Origin: Cellulomonas shaoxiangyii
GTDB taxonomy: Bacteria; Actinomycetota; Actinomycetes; Actinomycetales; Cellulomonadaceae
Reading direction: 5' to 3'
DNA: 64,000 nt
Assembly (NCBI RefSeq): GCF_004798685.1
Contig: NZ_CP039291.1
Location: 1,922,001-1,986,000, forward strand
Shown here: in pieces, positions 26,364 to 35,566 of the stretch
Layout: the number at the start of each line of letters is the position of its first letter
Position numbering within the stretch: the first letter of the stretch is position 1
Translations under genes and position numbers: made by a program
Notes under the pieces: model-generated
Databases searched by the model: none
What the model was told of the DNA's origin: nothing
What the model saw: only the letters and a program-made list of their open reading frames with translations

Positions 26364-27800
26364 TCACGCTAGGGCCGTGGGGCGCTCCGCGCTCGGGCCG
26401 ACGGGTCCGTCAGCCCGCCGCGACGGCACCACGCGGGGCCACAGGTCCTCCGCGGGCGGCGTCCAGGTGCCGGCGTCGGCGGGCACCTGCTCCCCCGACC
26501 GGATGTCCTTGACCTGGTCCGCCGCCGACTGCCCCTCGGCCCCGTCCTCCCCGACGAACCACACGTACGGGATCCCCCGCCGGTCGGCGTGCCGGATCTG
26601 CTTGCCGAACTTCGCCGCGCTCGGCGCGACCTCGACCGGCACGCCGCGCGCGCGCAGGGCCGCCGCGACGGCGTCCGACCGACCGCGGCGGTCCTCCGAG
26701 GTCACAGCGACGAGCACGGCCGACGGGACGGACCGCGTCGCACGCACGAGCCCCGCGCCGAGCAGGCGCGACACGAGCCGCGAGACGCCGATCGACAGGC
26801 CCACCCCGGGGTACGTCGTGGCGCCGTCCGACGCCAGCGTGTCGTACCGCCCGCCCGAGCAGATCGACCCGAGCTCCTCGTGCCCGACGAGCACCGTCTC
26901 GTACACGGACCCCGTGTAGTAGTCGAGGCCGCGCGCGATGCGCAGGTCGGCGACGACGACGCCCGGGGCGCGCTCGGCGGCCGCCGCCACCAGCGCGCCG
27001 AGCTCGGCGAGCCCCTCCTCGAGCAGGTCGGTCGTCGCGCCGTGCTCGGCGGCGAGCGCGCGCACGCGGTCGACGACCCCCGCGTCGTCGCCGCGCACCT
27101 CGGCCAGCGCGAGGCACGCCTCGGCCTGGGCGCCGGTCGCGCCCGCCTCGGCGGCCAGCAGCTCCGCCACGACCTCGGGCCCGACCTTGTCGAGCTTGTC
27201 GATCGAGCGCAGGACGGCGTCGACGTCCGTCAGCCCGAGGCCGCGGTAGAACCCCTCGGCGACCTTCCGGTTGTTGACGAGGATGCGCACGGCCGGCATG
27301 CCGATCGGTCGCAGCGCCGCCAGGGCGTCGGCCATGACGAGCGGCAGCTCGACCTCGTAGTGGTACGGCAGCGCACCCGCCCCGACCACGTCGATGTCCG
27401 CCTGCACGAACTCACGGAAGCGGCCGTCCTGCGGGCGCTCGCCGCGCCACACCTTCTGGATCTGGTAGCGCCGGAACGGGAACGCGAGGTGCCCGGCGTT
27501 CTCCAGCACGTACCGCGCGAACGGCACCGTGAGGTCGAAGTGCAGGCCGAGCCGGCGGCCCGGGTCCTGCGCGTCGGCGTCCGCGTCGGCGTCCTCCTGC
27601 AGCCGGCGCAGCACGTAGACCTCCTTGGAGGTCTCGCCCTTGCGCAGCAGCTGGTCGAGCGGCTCGACCGCCCGCGTCTCGATCCCGGCGAACCCGTGCA
27701 GCTCGAACGTGCGCCGCAGCGTGTCCAGCACGTGCTGCTCGACGAGCCGCCCGTCGGGCAGCCACTCGGGGAATCCGGACAGGGGTGTGGGTCGCGCCAT
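26364..27800 (-). CDS. hisS: Histidyl-tRNA synthetase
   Basis: 478 aa, ATG start. Class II HisRS core: PEWLPDGRLVEQHVLDTLRRTFELHGF, motif 2 region FRRYQIQKVWRGERPQDGRFREFVQADIDVVG, the HisA motif ARGLDYYTGSVYE, and the anticodon-binding domain with VPSAVLVAVTSEDRRGRSDAVAAALRARG. Somewhat longer than the typical 420-430 aa because of an Asp/Ala-rich loop (EDADADADAQDPGRRLG) and a long C-terminal tail. Lies between the MBL gene and the unknown gene, as hisS does beside Rv2581c in mycobacteria (from memory). Confidence 0.95.
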   Translation of the reverse strand: MARPTPLSGFPEWLPDGRLVEQHVLDTLRRTFELHGFAGIETRAVEPLDQLLRKGETSKEVYVLRRLQEDADADADAQDPGRRLGLHFDLTVPFARYVLENAGHLAFPFRRYQIQKVWRGERPQDGRFREFVQADIDVVGAGALPYHYEVELPLVMADALAALRPIGMPAVRILVNNRKVAEGFYRGLGLTDVDAVLRSIDKLDKVGPEVVAELLAAEAGATGAQAEACLALAEVRGDDAGVVDRVRALAAEHGATTDLLEEGLAELGALVAAAAERAPGVVVADLRIARGLDYYTGSVYETVLVGHEELGSICSGGRYDTLASDGATTYPGVGLSIGVSRLVSRLLGAGLVRATRSVPSAVLVAVTSEDRRGRSDAVAAALRARGVPVEVAPSAAKFGKQIRHADRRGIPYVWFVGEDGAEGQSAADQVKDIRSGEQVPADAGTWTPPAEDLWPRVVPSRRADGPVGPSAERPTALA

Positions 27801-27859
27801 GGCCCCGATGATCCCAGACGTGCCGGCCCACCTGCGGCCGCGGCCCGCCCCACGTCCAC

Positions 27860-27891
27860 CTGCCGCGACCGCCGACTGCCGCGACCGCCGA
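27860..27891. repeat. Exact 16-bp tandem duplication
   Basis: The 16-mer at 27860-27875 is repeated exactly at 27876-27891, in the 114-nt gap between hisS and the MBL gene. No function is apparent. It is probably replication slippage. Confidence 0.7.
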
Positions 27892-27914
27892 CCGGCCGCG
27901 CCTGGCGCCGTGCG

Positions 27915-28637
27915 TCAGCGGGGCCGGACCAGGTACGGGTTCGTCGCGAGCTCGGTACGCACGTCCGTGCCCGGTCCGTGGCCCGGAAGGACGACCGCGT
28001 CGGGCGGCAGCGTCGCCACGACGTCGCGCAGCGTCGTCGCCATCGCCGCGTCGTCCCCGCCCGGCAGGTCGGTCCGCCCGATGCTGCCGGCGAAGAGCAC
28101 GTCGCCGGACAGCACCGTCGGTGCCGCGCCGTCGGTCTCGAGGAGGTAGAGCGTCGAGCCCTCGGTGTGCCCGGGCGCGTGGCGGGCCACGAGGCGCACG
28201 TCGTCCCACACCAGCTCCACGTCCGGGGAGCGCGGGCCGGACGACGAGCCGAACACCTCGACGCGCTCCGGCGCGCGCCACGCCGCCACGTCGACGCCGG
28301 CACCGGCCAGCGCCTGGGCCAACGGGCCCCGCGGGTCGTGCCGCGGGTCGAGGACACCCAGCGTGCCGAACGGGTCGTCGAGCCGGTACGCGTCGGCGGC
28401 GTGCAGCACCACCGGCACGTCCCACGCCGCCGCCAGCCCCGGGGCGTCCCAGGTGTGGTCGGCGTGGCCGTGGGTCGCCAGGACCGCACGGGGCCGCAGG
28501 CCGCGCTGCGCGACGAGCGCGCGCACCTGCGGCCCGACGCCCGCACCGGCGTCGACGACGACGCACGACCCGTCCGCGCCGACCACGACCGAGCAGCGCG
28601 CGCCGAACACCGGTGCCACCACCGTGAGGATCTCCAT
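27915..28637 (-). CDS. Glyoxalase II-like metallo-beta-lactamase fold hydrolase
   Basis: 240 aa from the ATG at 28637. TAGCGT ends 7 nt before it (leaderless). The metal-binding set is complete: ATHGHADHTWD (HxHxDH, about residue 55), APGHTEGSTLYLL (third His), LSGDVLFAGSIGRTDLP (bridging Asp) and LPGHGPGTDV (last His). This corresponds to the Rv2581c group next to hisS. It probably hydrolyses a thioester such as an S-acyl derivative of a small thiol. The real substrate is unknown. Confidence 0.9.
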   Translation of the reverse strand: MEILTVVAPVFGARCSVVVGADGSCVVVDAGAGVGPQVRALVAQRGLRPRAVLATHGHADHTWDAPGLAAAWDVPVVLHAADAYRLDDPFGTLGVLDPRHDPRGPLAQALAGAGVDVAAWRAPERVEVFGSSSGPRSPDVELVWDDVRLVARHAPGHTEGSTLYLLETDGAAPTVLSGDVLFAGSIGRTDLPGGDDAAMATTLRDVVATLPPDAVVLPGHGPGTDVRTELATNPYLVRPR

Positions 28638-28812
28638 GCCTCGCACGCTAGACCGGGCGGGGGCCGCCGTGCGCCGTCCGTGCGACGCTCGTGCCGCACG
28701 GCGTATGCGGTCGCCGCGCCGCGCCGCGCCCTGCCTAGACTGTCCCGGGTCCGGCGCGGGTCCGGACGGCGGTGCGGCCACGGGGCCGCCGGCACGACGA
28801 CGAGGGGTGGCG

Positions 28813-29580
28813 GTGAACTCCAAGCGCGAGTACGAGCGGCGCCGGTACGAGAAGTGGCAGGCCCGGCAGGCCGCCGCGGACGCACGCCGCAAGCGTCAGC
28901 GGGTGATCGCCGCGTCCCTCGTGGGAGCGCTCGTGATCGGCACCGGCGTCGTGGCCGCGTTGACGCTCACCCAGGACGACGCGGCGCCGCAGACCGCGGA
29001 GACCGCCACGACGGCGCCGACGCCCGCTCCCACGTACCCCGCCCGCACCGGCAACGGCGGCGTGGTCCCGGACGCGGCCACGGCCGAGGGGCGCACCTGG
29101 ACCGGGACCATCACGACGTCGGCCGGTCCGGTCGAGGTGGAGCTCGACGGCGCCGCCGCGCCACAGGCCGTCGCCAACTTCGTGACGCTCGCCGCCGAGG
29201 GCTACTTCGACGGCACCCTGTGCCACCGTCTCGTCCCCGCGGGCATCTTCGTGCTCCAGTGCGGCGACCCGACGGCGACGGGCACGGGCGGGCCGGGGTA
29301 CAGCTGGGGCCCGGTCGAGAACGCGCCGGCCGACGACGTCTACCCCGCCGGCACCCTCGCCATGGCGCGCGTCGGCAACGACGCCCAGTCGATGGGCAGC
29401 CAGTTCTTCCTCGTCTACGAGGACTCGACCATCCCGTCCGACACGGCGGGTGGCTACACCGTGTTCGGCCGCATCACGTCCGGGTTGGACGTCGTGCAGG
29501 CCATCGCTGACGCCGGGACGCAGCCGGGCTCCGAGCGGCCCGTCCAGGACGTCATCATCGAGGGAGTGGAGATCCAGTGA
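28813..29580 (+). CDS. Membrane-anchored cyclophilin-type peptidyl-prolyl isomerase
   Basis: 255 aa from the GTG at 28813, with GAGGGG 6 nt upstream. A TAGACT box at about 28735 is a plausible -10. A basic cytoplasmic head (NSKREYERRRYEKWQARQAAADARRKRQR) is followed by a transmembrane helix (VIAASLVGALVIGTGVVAAL), a Thr/Pro linker, and the cyclophilin domain: PVEVELDGAAAPQAVANFV, GTLCHRLVPAGIFVLQCGDPTATGTGGPGY, GTLAMARVGNDAQSMGSQFFLVYED and GYTVFGRITSGLDVVQAI. The fold faces outside and should help exported proteins fold. Equivalent to Rv2582 by position. The stop overlaps the DUF349 gene start. Confidence 0.93.
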   Translation: MNSKREYERRRYEKWQARQAAADARRKRQRVIAASLVGALVIGTGVVAALTLTQDDAAPQTAETATTAPTPAPTYPARTGNGGVVPDAATAEGRTWTGTITTSAGPVEVELDGAAAPQAVANFVTLAAEGYFDGTLCHRLVPAGIFVLQCGDPTATGTGGPGYSWGPVENAPADDVYPAGTLAMARVGNDAQSMGSQFFLVYEDSTIPSDTAGGYTVFGRITSGLDVVQAIADAGTQPGSERPVQDVIIEGVEIQ

Positions 29581-31688
29581 CACAGCAGCACACGACGCCG
29601 TCCTCGGACGACGCCGACCAGGGTCCCGCCCCCACGGACGAGGCAGCCGACGGGACGTCGACGGGCGCGCAGGTGGCCGCCGACGCCCCGCAGGAGCAGA
29701 CCGCGACGCCGCACGAGGACGACGGCGACGACACCGCGCAGCCGGCGACCGCCGACCTCGTCACGGACGAACCGGTCGTCGAGGACGCCGCTGCCGCTCC
29801 GGTGGACGAGCCCGTCGAGGACGCCGCGCCCGACGCCGTCACGCACGGCTCGCTCGCCGCCGAGATCGACGAGGCGCCCCCGACGCCCGACGACGCACCT
29901 GCCGCCGACGCGGCCGAGCCCGCCGACGCACCCGAGCCCGCCGACGCACCTGCCGCCGACGCGGCGGAGCCGGCCGAGGCGCCCGAGCCCGCCGAGGCGC
30001 CCACCGCCGACGCAGCTGCCGCCGACGTGGCCGAGCCCGCTAACGCACCCGAGCCCGCCGAGGCGCCCACCGCCGACGAGGCCGAGCCCGCCGACGCACC
30101 CGAGCCCGCCGACGAGGCCGAGCCCGCCGACGCGGCCGAGCCCGCTGAGCAGGCGGACGCCGGTGCGGCCGCCGAGCCCACGGACGAGGCAGCGGAGTCC
30201 GCCGACGAGGTCGCCGGAGCCACCGACGAGGCAGCCGAGCCCACCCAGCCGACGGACGGCGCGAGCACGGAGCCGGGCGCGTCCGACGACTCCCCCGCGA
30301 CCCCGACGGCCCCGCGCCCCTCGCCCGCCTCGCTCCGCCACGTCGCGCGTCCCTCGGCGCGTCCGGTCGCCGCGGGCGCACCGGCGGCCGCACCCGTCGC
30401 ACCGGTGGGCCCGCCGGTCGACCCGGCGGAGGCCGCGCGGGCGGCCGAGTTCGGCCGCGTCGACGAGGACGGCACCGTCTACGTCCGCGAGGCGGCCGGC
30501 GAGCGGGTCGTCGGGCAGTTCCCCGGCGCCACCCCGGAGGAGGCGCTGGCCCTGTACGTCCGCCGGTTCCTGGACCTGCAGGCGAAGGTCGTGCTGTTCG
30601 AGACCCGGCTGTCGGCCACCGACCTGGCGGTCAAGGAGATCGACCAGACGCTCACCAAGCTCGGTCAGGAGCTGACGGAGCCGGCGGCCGTGGGCGACCT
30701 CGACGCGCTGCGCGCCCGCCTCGACGCGCTGCGCGAGCGCGCCGCGGAGCGTCGCGTCCAGGCCGAGGCGGAGCGGCAGGCGGCGCGGGAGGCGGCCGTG
30801 GTGGCCCGCACGCAGATCGTCGAGGAGGCGGAGAAGATCGCCTCGACCGACCCGAGCCGGATCCAGTGGCGGCCCGCGGGCGAGCAGCTGCGGGCACTGC
30901 TCGAGCAGTGGAAGGACGCGCAGCGCCAGGGCCCGCGCATCGACCGGCCCACGGAGGAGTCGCTCTGGAAGCGGTTCAGCCACGCGCGGACCACGTTCGA
31001 CCGGGAGCGGCGCCACTTCTTCGCCGAGCTCGAGTCGCGCAACGCCGAGGCCAAGGCCGCCAAGGAGGCGCTCGTCGCCGAGGCCGAGGCGCTCTCCGGC
31101 AGCACCGACTGGGGCGCCACGTCGGCGGCGTTCCGCGACCTCATGACGCGCTGGAAGGCGTCCGGCCGCGCGAACCGCCAGGTCGACGACGCCCTGTGGG
31201 CCCGGTTCCGTGGCGCGCAGGACGCGTTCTTCGCGGCGCGCGACGCCGCGAACCAGGCGGTCGACGCCGAGTTCCGCGCGAACCTCGAGGTCAAGGAGGC
31301 GCTGCTGGTCGAGGCGGAGGCGATCCTGCCCGTGCGCGACCTGACGGCCGCGAAGTCGGCGCTCCGCTCGATCCAGGACCGCTGGGAGACCGCGGGCAAG
31401 GTGCCGCGCGCGGACCTGCAGCGGGTCGAGGGACGCCTGCGCGCGGTGGAGTCCGCCGTGCGCGACGCCGAGAGCACGCAGTGGCGGCGCAGCAACCCCG
31501 AGACGCGCGCGCGCGCCGAGGGGGCCGCCGCGCAGCTCGAGCAGGCGATCGCCGCGCTCGAGAACGACCTGACGGCGGCGCAGGCCGCTGGGGACCAGCG
31601 CCGCATCGCGGAGGCGCAGGCCGCGCTCGACGCGCGCCGCGCGTGGCTCGAGCAGGTCCAGCGCGCGGCGGACGACGCCCGCGGCTGA
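29577..31688 (+). CDS. DUF349 protein with long acidic Glu/Pro/Ala/Asp repeat region
   Basis: 703 aa from the GTG at 29577, overlapping the cyclophilin stop (GTGA). Residues 1 to about 260 are low complexity: blocks of the AEPADAPEP type rich in acidic residues. Then comes a helical region with three DUF349 repeats marked by Trp-Lys pairs: QWRPAGEQLRALLEQWKDA, DWGATSAAFRDLMTRWKAS and SALRSIQDRWETAGKVPRAD, each followed by LW.RF.-type segments. Related DUF349 proteins are thought, from memory, to have RNA- or nucleoid-associated roles, but none is proven for this form. The helical part probably forms extended coiled coils. A terminator follows. Confidence 0.88.
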   Translation: MTQQHTTPSSDDADQGPAPTDEAADGTSTGAQVAADAPQEQTATPHEDDGDDTAQPATADLVTDEPVVEDAAAAPVDEPVEDAAPDAVTHGSLAAEIDEAPPTPDDAPAADAAEPADAPEPADAPAADAAEPAEAPEPAEAPTADAAAADVAEPANAPEPAEAPTADEAEPADAPEPADEAEPADAAEPAEQADAGAAAEPTDEAAESADEVAGATDEAAEPTQPTDGASTEPGASDDSPATPTAPRPSPASLRHVARPSARPVAAGAPAAAPVAPVGPPVDPAEAARAAEFGRVDEDGTVYVREAAGERVVGQFPGATPEEALALYVRRFLDLQAKVVLFETRLSATDLAVKEIDQTLTKLGQELTEPAAVGDLDALRARLDALRERAAERRVQAEAERQAAREAAVVARTQIVEEAEKIASTDPSRIQWRPAGEQLRALLEQWKDAQRQGPRIDRPTEESLWKRFSHARTTFDRERRHFFAELESRNAEAKAAKEALVAEAEALSGSTDWGATSAAFRDLMTRWKASGRANRQVDDALWARFRGAQDAFFAARDAANQAVDAEFRANLEVKEALLVEAEAILPVRDLTAAKSALRSIQDRWETAGKVPRADLQRVEGRLRAVESAVRDAESTQWRRSNPETRARAEGAAAQLEQAIAALENDLTAAQAAGDQRRIAEAQAALDARRAWLEQVQRAADDARG
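29890..30180 (+). repeat. In-frame imperfect repeats coding for Ala-Glu-Pro-Ala-Asp blocks
   Basis: Imperfect 12-30 nt units coding for variations of PADAAEPADAPEPADAP fill about 290 nt inside the DUF349 gene. Units differ in order and spacing, which suggests growth and loss by slippage. Repeat number may vary between strains. Confidence 0.7.
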
Positions 31689-31725
31689 GCCGCACGGTCC
31701 CGGCAGCCGACCGGGGCCACCGTGG

Positions 31726-31756
31726 GAGGGCGCCCGTCCACAGGACGGGCGCCCTC
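31726..31756 (+). terminator. Terminator after the DUF349 gene
   Basis: Positions 31726-31739 and 31743-31756 are perfect complements (14-bp stem, 3-nt loop), 37 nt after the stop at 31688 and before the next start at 31794. Confidence 0.8.
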
Positions 31757-31793
31757 GGCGCGTCACGACCGTGCGGCGCGCCATCCTGGCGAC

Positions 31794-32471
31794 GTGACGA
31801 CCTCGCCGCCCCGCCCGCCGCTCGACCGCACGCAGACCGGCGCACGCGCCACCCGCACCGCCCCGGCGGTTCCCCGGGCGCTCGCGCGGCTGCGGCCCCG
31901 GCCGCTCACGCTGCCGGCGGTCGTGCACCGCGCCGACGTCGGTCCGCTGGCGTGGGCGGGCATGGTGGCCGACGGCCTCCTCGTGCCGCTGTGGGGGTCC
32001 GCGGCGCGGACCGCCGGCACGGCGGAGACGGCGCCGGCCCGCGCTGCTGCCGTGGCGTCGCTGGTCCCGGCCCGCGGCGCGGTGGGTCGCCTGACGGCTG
32101 TCTGGGTGCACACCGGCGGCACCGCGCCGCGCCGGGTGGACGTGCTGGTGCCCTCGGGCGCGCGCCGCCCCGACCCGCACCCGGACCGACGGATCGCGGA
32201 GGCCGCGCTCCCGACGACCGACCTCGCCGTGCTGGGGTCCGTCCGCGTCACGGCCCCGCTGCGGACCGTGTTGGACGTCGCCCGGTGGGAGGAGCGGGAG
32301 GCCGCCCGGGCGGCGGTCGCCCGGCTGGTCGTGCACTGCGGGGTCGACCTCGACGCGGCGGCCGCCGCTCTGGACCGGCTGGACGGGCACCGCGGGGTCC
32401 GCCGCGCACGCGAGCTGGTGCGCGAGGTGGCCGCCGTCGACGGCCGGCGCGCCGCCGTCAGGCCCGGATGA
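31794..32471 (+). CDS. AbiEi-antitoxin-like/DUF559-neighbour type protein
   Basis: 225 aa from the GTG at 31794. The in-frame start 72 nt earlier falls inside the terminator. The pattern [26 protein letters not shown], then [30 protein letters not shown], then [17 protein letters not shown] resembles actinobacterial proteins annotated as AbiEi-type antitoxins, here without the usual C-terminal endonuclease-like domain. No partner toxin gene is adjacent. The last 14 nt overlap the 3' end of relA on the other strand. The assignment is by pattern only. Confidence 0.6.
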   Translation: MTTSPPRPPLDRTQTGARATRTAPAVPRALARLRPRPLTLPAVVHRADVGPLAWAGMVADGLLVPLWGSAARTAGTAETAPARAAAVASLVPARGAVGRLTAVWVHTGGTAPRRVDVLVPSGARRPDPHPDRRIAEAALPTTDLAVLGSVRVTAPLRTVLDVARWEEREAARAAVARLVVHCGVDLDAAAAALDRLDGHRGVRRARELVREVAAVDGRRAAVRPG

Positions 32472-34842
32472 CGGGCTCCTCGGCGGCGCGCGACCCGGTC
32501 ACGCGGTAGACGTCGAAGACGCCCTCGACCTTGCGCACGGCCGCCAGGACCGACGCCAGGTGCGACGGCTCGGCCATCTCGAAGACGAACCGCGACAGCG
32601 CCACCCGGTCGCGCGACGTGGACACGGACGCCGAGAGGATGTTGACGTGGTGGTCGGACAGCACGCGGGTGACGTCCGAGAGGAGCCTGCTGCGGTCGAG
32701 CGCCTCCACCTGGATCTGCACGAGGAACAGCTGCGAGCTCGTGTGCGACCAGGCGACGTCGACGAGCCGCTCCGGCTGGCGGCGCAGCGCCTCGACGTTG
32801 ATGCAGTCGGTGCGGTGCACGGAGACGCCCTGCCCGCGCGTGACGAACCCCAGGATCTCGTCGCCCGGCACCGGCGTGCAGCACTTCGCGAGCTTGACCC
32901 ACACGTCGTCCACGCCCTTGACGACCACGCCGGGGTCCCCCGTGCGCACGCGCCGGGCGGGCTGGCCGGGGCGTGCCGACTCGGCGAGGTCCTCCTCGGC
33001 CGCCGGCTCGCCGCCGAGGGAGTGCACGAGCCGCTGCACGACGGACGCCGCCGACGCCTGCCCCTCGCCGACCGCCGCGTACAGCGCCGACACGTCGGCG
33101 AACCGCATCTCGTGCGCGAGCGCCAGGAGCGCCTCGTGCGACATGAGCCGCTGGATCGGCAGGTTCTGCTTGCGCATCGCCTTGGCGATGGCGTCCTTGC
33201 CGTGCTCGATCGCCTCCTCGCGGCGCTCCTTGGTGAACCACTGCCGGATCTTGTTGCGGGCGCGCGGGCTCTTGACGAAGCCGAGCCAGTCGCGGCTGGG
33301 CCCCGCCGTCTCGGAGCGCGAGGTGAAGATCTCGACGACGTCGCCGTTCTCGAGCGTCGAGTCCAGCGGCACGAGGCGGCCGTTGACGCGGGCGCCCATC
33401 GTGCGGTGGCCGACCTCGGTGTGCACCGCGTAGGCGAAGTCGACGGGCGTCGAACCCGCCGGCAGCGCCTGCACGTCACCCTTCGGCGTGAAGACGTAGA
33501 CCTCGGCCCCGGCGATCTCGTCCCGGAGCAGGTCGAGGAACTCGGTGGGGTCGGACGTCTCGCGCTGCCAGTCGACGAGCTGGCGCAGCCACTGCATGTC
33601 GTTGCCGTCCTGCGCGCCGTCCTTGGCGTTCTCCTTGTACTTCCAGTGCGCCGCGACGCCGTACTCCGCGCGCCGGTGCATGTCGTGCGTGCGGATCTGG
33701 ATCTCGACGGGCTTGCCGCCCGGGCCGATCACGGTCGTGTGCAGCGACTGGTACAGGTTGAACTTCGGCATGGCGATGTAGTCCTTGAACCGGCCGGGGA
33801 CCGGGTTCCACCGCGCGTGCAGGGCACCGAGGGCCGCGTAGCAGTCGCGGACCGTGTCGACCAGGACGCGGACGCCCACGAGGTCGTAGATGTCGGCGAA
33901 GTCGCGGCCGCGCACGATCATCTTCTGGTAGATCGAGTAGTAGTGCTTGGGCCGGCCCGTCACCGTCGCCCGGATCTTCGCGCTGCGCAGGTCGGCGCCG
34001 ACCTGGTCGCGGACCGTGGCGAGGTACTCCTCGCGCGCGGGGGCGCGCTCGGCGACGAGGTGGACGATCTCGTCGTACACCTTGGGGTAGAGCGTCGCGA
34101 ACGAGAGGTCCTCGAGCTCCCACTTGATGGTGTTCATGCCGAGCCGGTGCGCGAGCGGCGCGTAGATCTCGAGGGTCTCGCGCGCCTTCTTCTCGGCGGA
34201 GGCCGCCGCGACGAACTTCCAGGTGCGGGCGTTGTGCAGCCGGTCGGCGAGCTTGATCACGAGGACCCGGATGTCGCGCGACATCGCCACGACCATCTTC
34301 CGGACGGTCTCCGCCTGCGCGGCGTCGCCGTAGGCCACCTTGTCGAGCTTCGTGACGCCGTCGACGAGCATGGCGACCTCGGGCCCGAACTCGCGGCGCA
34401 GCTGCTCCAGCGAGTAGTCCGTGTCCTCGACCGTGTCGTGCAGCAGGGCGGCGACGAGCGTGGACGGCGTCATGCCCAGCTCCGCGAGGATCGTCGCGAC
34501 GGCGACGGGGTGCGTGATGTAGGGGTCGCCGCTCTTGCGCATCTGGCCGCGGTGCGCCCGCTCCGCGACGACGTACGCCTGCTCGATCGCCGAGAGGTCG
34601 GCCTTCGGGTGGTTCATGCGCACGGCCTGCAGCACCGGCTCCAGGGCCGGGTAGGTCGCCGCCGACCGGCCCGACAGGCGCGCGAGGCGTGCCCGGACGC
34701 GGCTGGTGGACGACGCCGCGCCGTCCCCGCCCTCGCCGGCCGCCGGTACCCCCGTGCCGGGCGTCTGCCCGGTCGCGGGCGACTCGCCCGCGGGAGTGGG
34801 CGCGGCCGCGTCCGGCGGCCCGGCCTTGACCTTCTCGTTCAC
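32458..34842 (-). CDS. relA: Bifunctional (p)ppGpp synthetase/hydrolase
   Basis: 794 aa from a GTG start, with GGGAGG about 8 nt upstream. It makes and degrades (p)ppGpp in the stringent response. After a Gly/Pro/Ala-rich head of about 50 residues come the hydrolase domain with the HD pair ([15 protein letters not shown], about 135), the synthetase domain ([40 protein letters not shown]), the TGS domain ([32 protein letters not shown]), a conserved zinc-finger-like helical region with [12 protein letters not shown], and the C-terminal ACT domain. All signatures of the long Rel type are intact, so it is expected to be bifunctional. Confidence 0.97.
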   Translation of the reverse strand: MNEKVKAGPPDAAAPTPAGESPATGQTPGTGVPAAGEGGDGAASSTSRVRARLARLSGRSAATYPALEPVLQAVRMNHPKADLSAIEQAYVVAERAHRGQMRKSGDPYITHPVAVATILAELGMTPSTLVAALLHDTVEDTDYSLEQLRREFGPEVAMLVDGVTKLDKVAYGDAAQAETVRKMVVAMSRDIRVLVIKLADRLHNARTWKFVAAASAEKKARETLEIYAPLAHRLGMNTIKWELEDLSFATLYPKVYDEIVHLVAERAPAREEYLATVRDQVGADLRSAKIRATVTGRPKHYYSIYQKMIVRGRDFADIYDLVGVRVLVDTVRDCYAALGALHARWNPVPGRFKDYIAMPKFNLYQSLHTTVIGPGGKPVEIQIRTHDMHRRAEYGVAAHWKYKENAKDGAQDGNDMQWLRQLVDWQRETSDPTEFLDLLRDEIAGAEVYVFTPKGDVQALPAGSTPVDFAYAVHTEVGHRTMGARVNGRLVPLDSTLENGDVVEIFTSRSETAGPSRDWLGFVKSPRARNKIRQWFTKERREEAIEHGKDAIAKAMRKQNLPIQRLMSHEALLALAHEMRFADVSALYAAVGEGQASAASVVQRLVHSLGGEPAAEEDLAESARPGQPARRVRTGDPGVVVKGVDDVWVKLAKCCTPVPGDEILGFVTRGQGVSVHRTDCINVEALRRQPERLVDVAWSHTSSQLFLVQIQVEALDRSRLLSDVTRVLSDHHVNILSASVSTSRDRVALSRFVFEMAEPSHLASVLAAVRKVEGVFDVYRVTGSRAAEEPVIRA

Positions 34843-34975
34843 GGCACCCCCTCCCCTGACCCGTCGCCACGGACCGGCGCCGCCCGCCGTCCTCGGACGG
34901 CAGACGGTGCGGTCCTGGTCGAACGAGTCTACGTCCGCAGGTCACGACACCCGCACGCGGGCGGTCCGCACGGGT

Positions 34976-34999
34976 GACCCGCGGTCGCGGCCGCGGGTC
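34976..34999 (-). terminator. Possible terminator after apt
   Basis: Positions 34976-34984 and 34991-34999 form a perfect 9-bp stem with a 6-nt loop, about 20 nt after the apt stop. Just beyond, TAGACT at 34931-34926 could be the relA -10. The sequence is GC-rich, so chance is not excluded. Confidence 0.5.
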
Positions 35000-35017
35000 G
35001 CAGCCGCGCTCCGCGGG

Positions 35018-35566
35018 TCAGAGCGTGAGGAGCACGTCCACGGCGCGGCCCGGCAGCAGGTCGCGCCCGCGCAGCGCCCCGAGCTCCACGAGGAAGCTCA
35101 GGCCGACGACCTCGGCACCGCAGCGCTCCAGGAGGTCGACGGTCGCGGCGGCGGTGCCCCCCGTGGCGAGGACGTCGTCGATGACCAGCACGCGGGAGCC
35201 GTCCGGGACGGTGAACGGCTGCACCTCGACCGTCGCCGTCCCGTACTCGAGCGCGTACGTCGCCGAGGCGACCGGACCGGGGAGCTTGCCGGCCTTGCGG
35301 ACCGGCACCACGCCGGCACCGAGCGCCATCGCCACCGGTGCCGCGAGCAGGAACCCGCGGGCCTCCATGCCCGCGACGAGGTCGATCGGGCCCGGGGCGT
35401 CCGCCGCCAGCGCGGCCACCACCTCCGCGAAGACCACCGGGTCGGCGAGCAGCGGCATGATGTCGCGGAACAGCACGCCCGGCTCCGGGAAGTCCGGCAC
35501 CGTCCGCATGAGGCCGTCGACGCGGCGCACGAGGTCCGCGCGTGCCCCCTCGGTCAGCGCGCTCAC
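35018..35566 (-). CDS. apt: Adenine phosphoribosyltransferase
   Basis: 182 aa from a GTG overlapping the secF stop (GTGA). Salvages adenine with PRPP to give AMP. Seen: VPDFPEPGVLFRDIMPLL, VAGMEARGFLLAAPVA, VRKAGKLPGPVASATYALEYG and the PRPP-binding motif VLVIDDVLATGGTAAATVDL (about residue 127). Full length. In many actinobacteria apt lies between secF and relA, as here, and it probably ends the yajC-secD-secF transcript. Confidence 0.95.
   Translation of the reverse strand: MSALTEGARADLVRRVDGLMRTVPDFPEPGVLFRDIMPLLADPVVFAEVVAALAADAPGPIDLVAGMEARGFLLAAPVAMALGAGVVPVRKAGKLPGPVASATYALEYGTATVEVQPFTVPDGSRVLVIDDVLATGGTAAATVDLLERCGAEVVGLSFLVELGALRGRDLLPGRAVDVLLTL

Noticed and set aside
29890..30180. 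CRISPR-like repeats inside the DUF349 gene
   Set aside because: Units are imperfect, vary in length, keep the reading frame and code for AEPADAP-type blocks, so they are coding low-complexity repeats.
31726..31793. Start of the AbiEi-like gene near 31722
   Set aside because: The upstream start lies within the 14-bp terminator stem. The GTG at 31794 leaves that hairpin intact.
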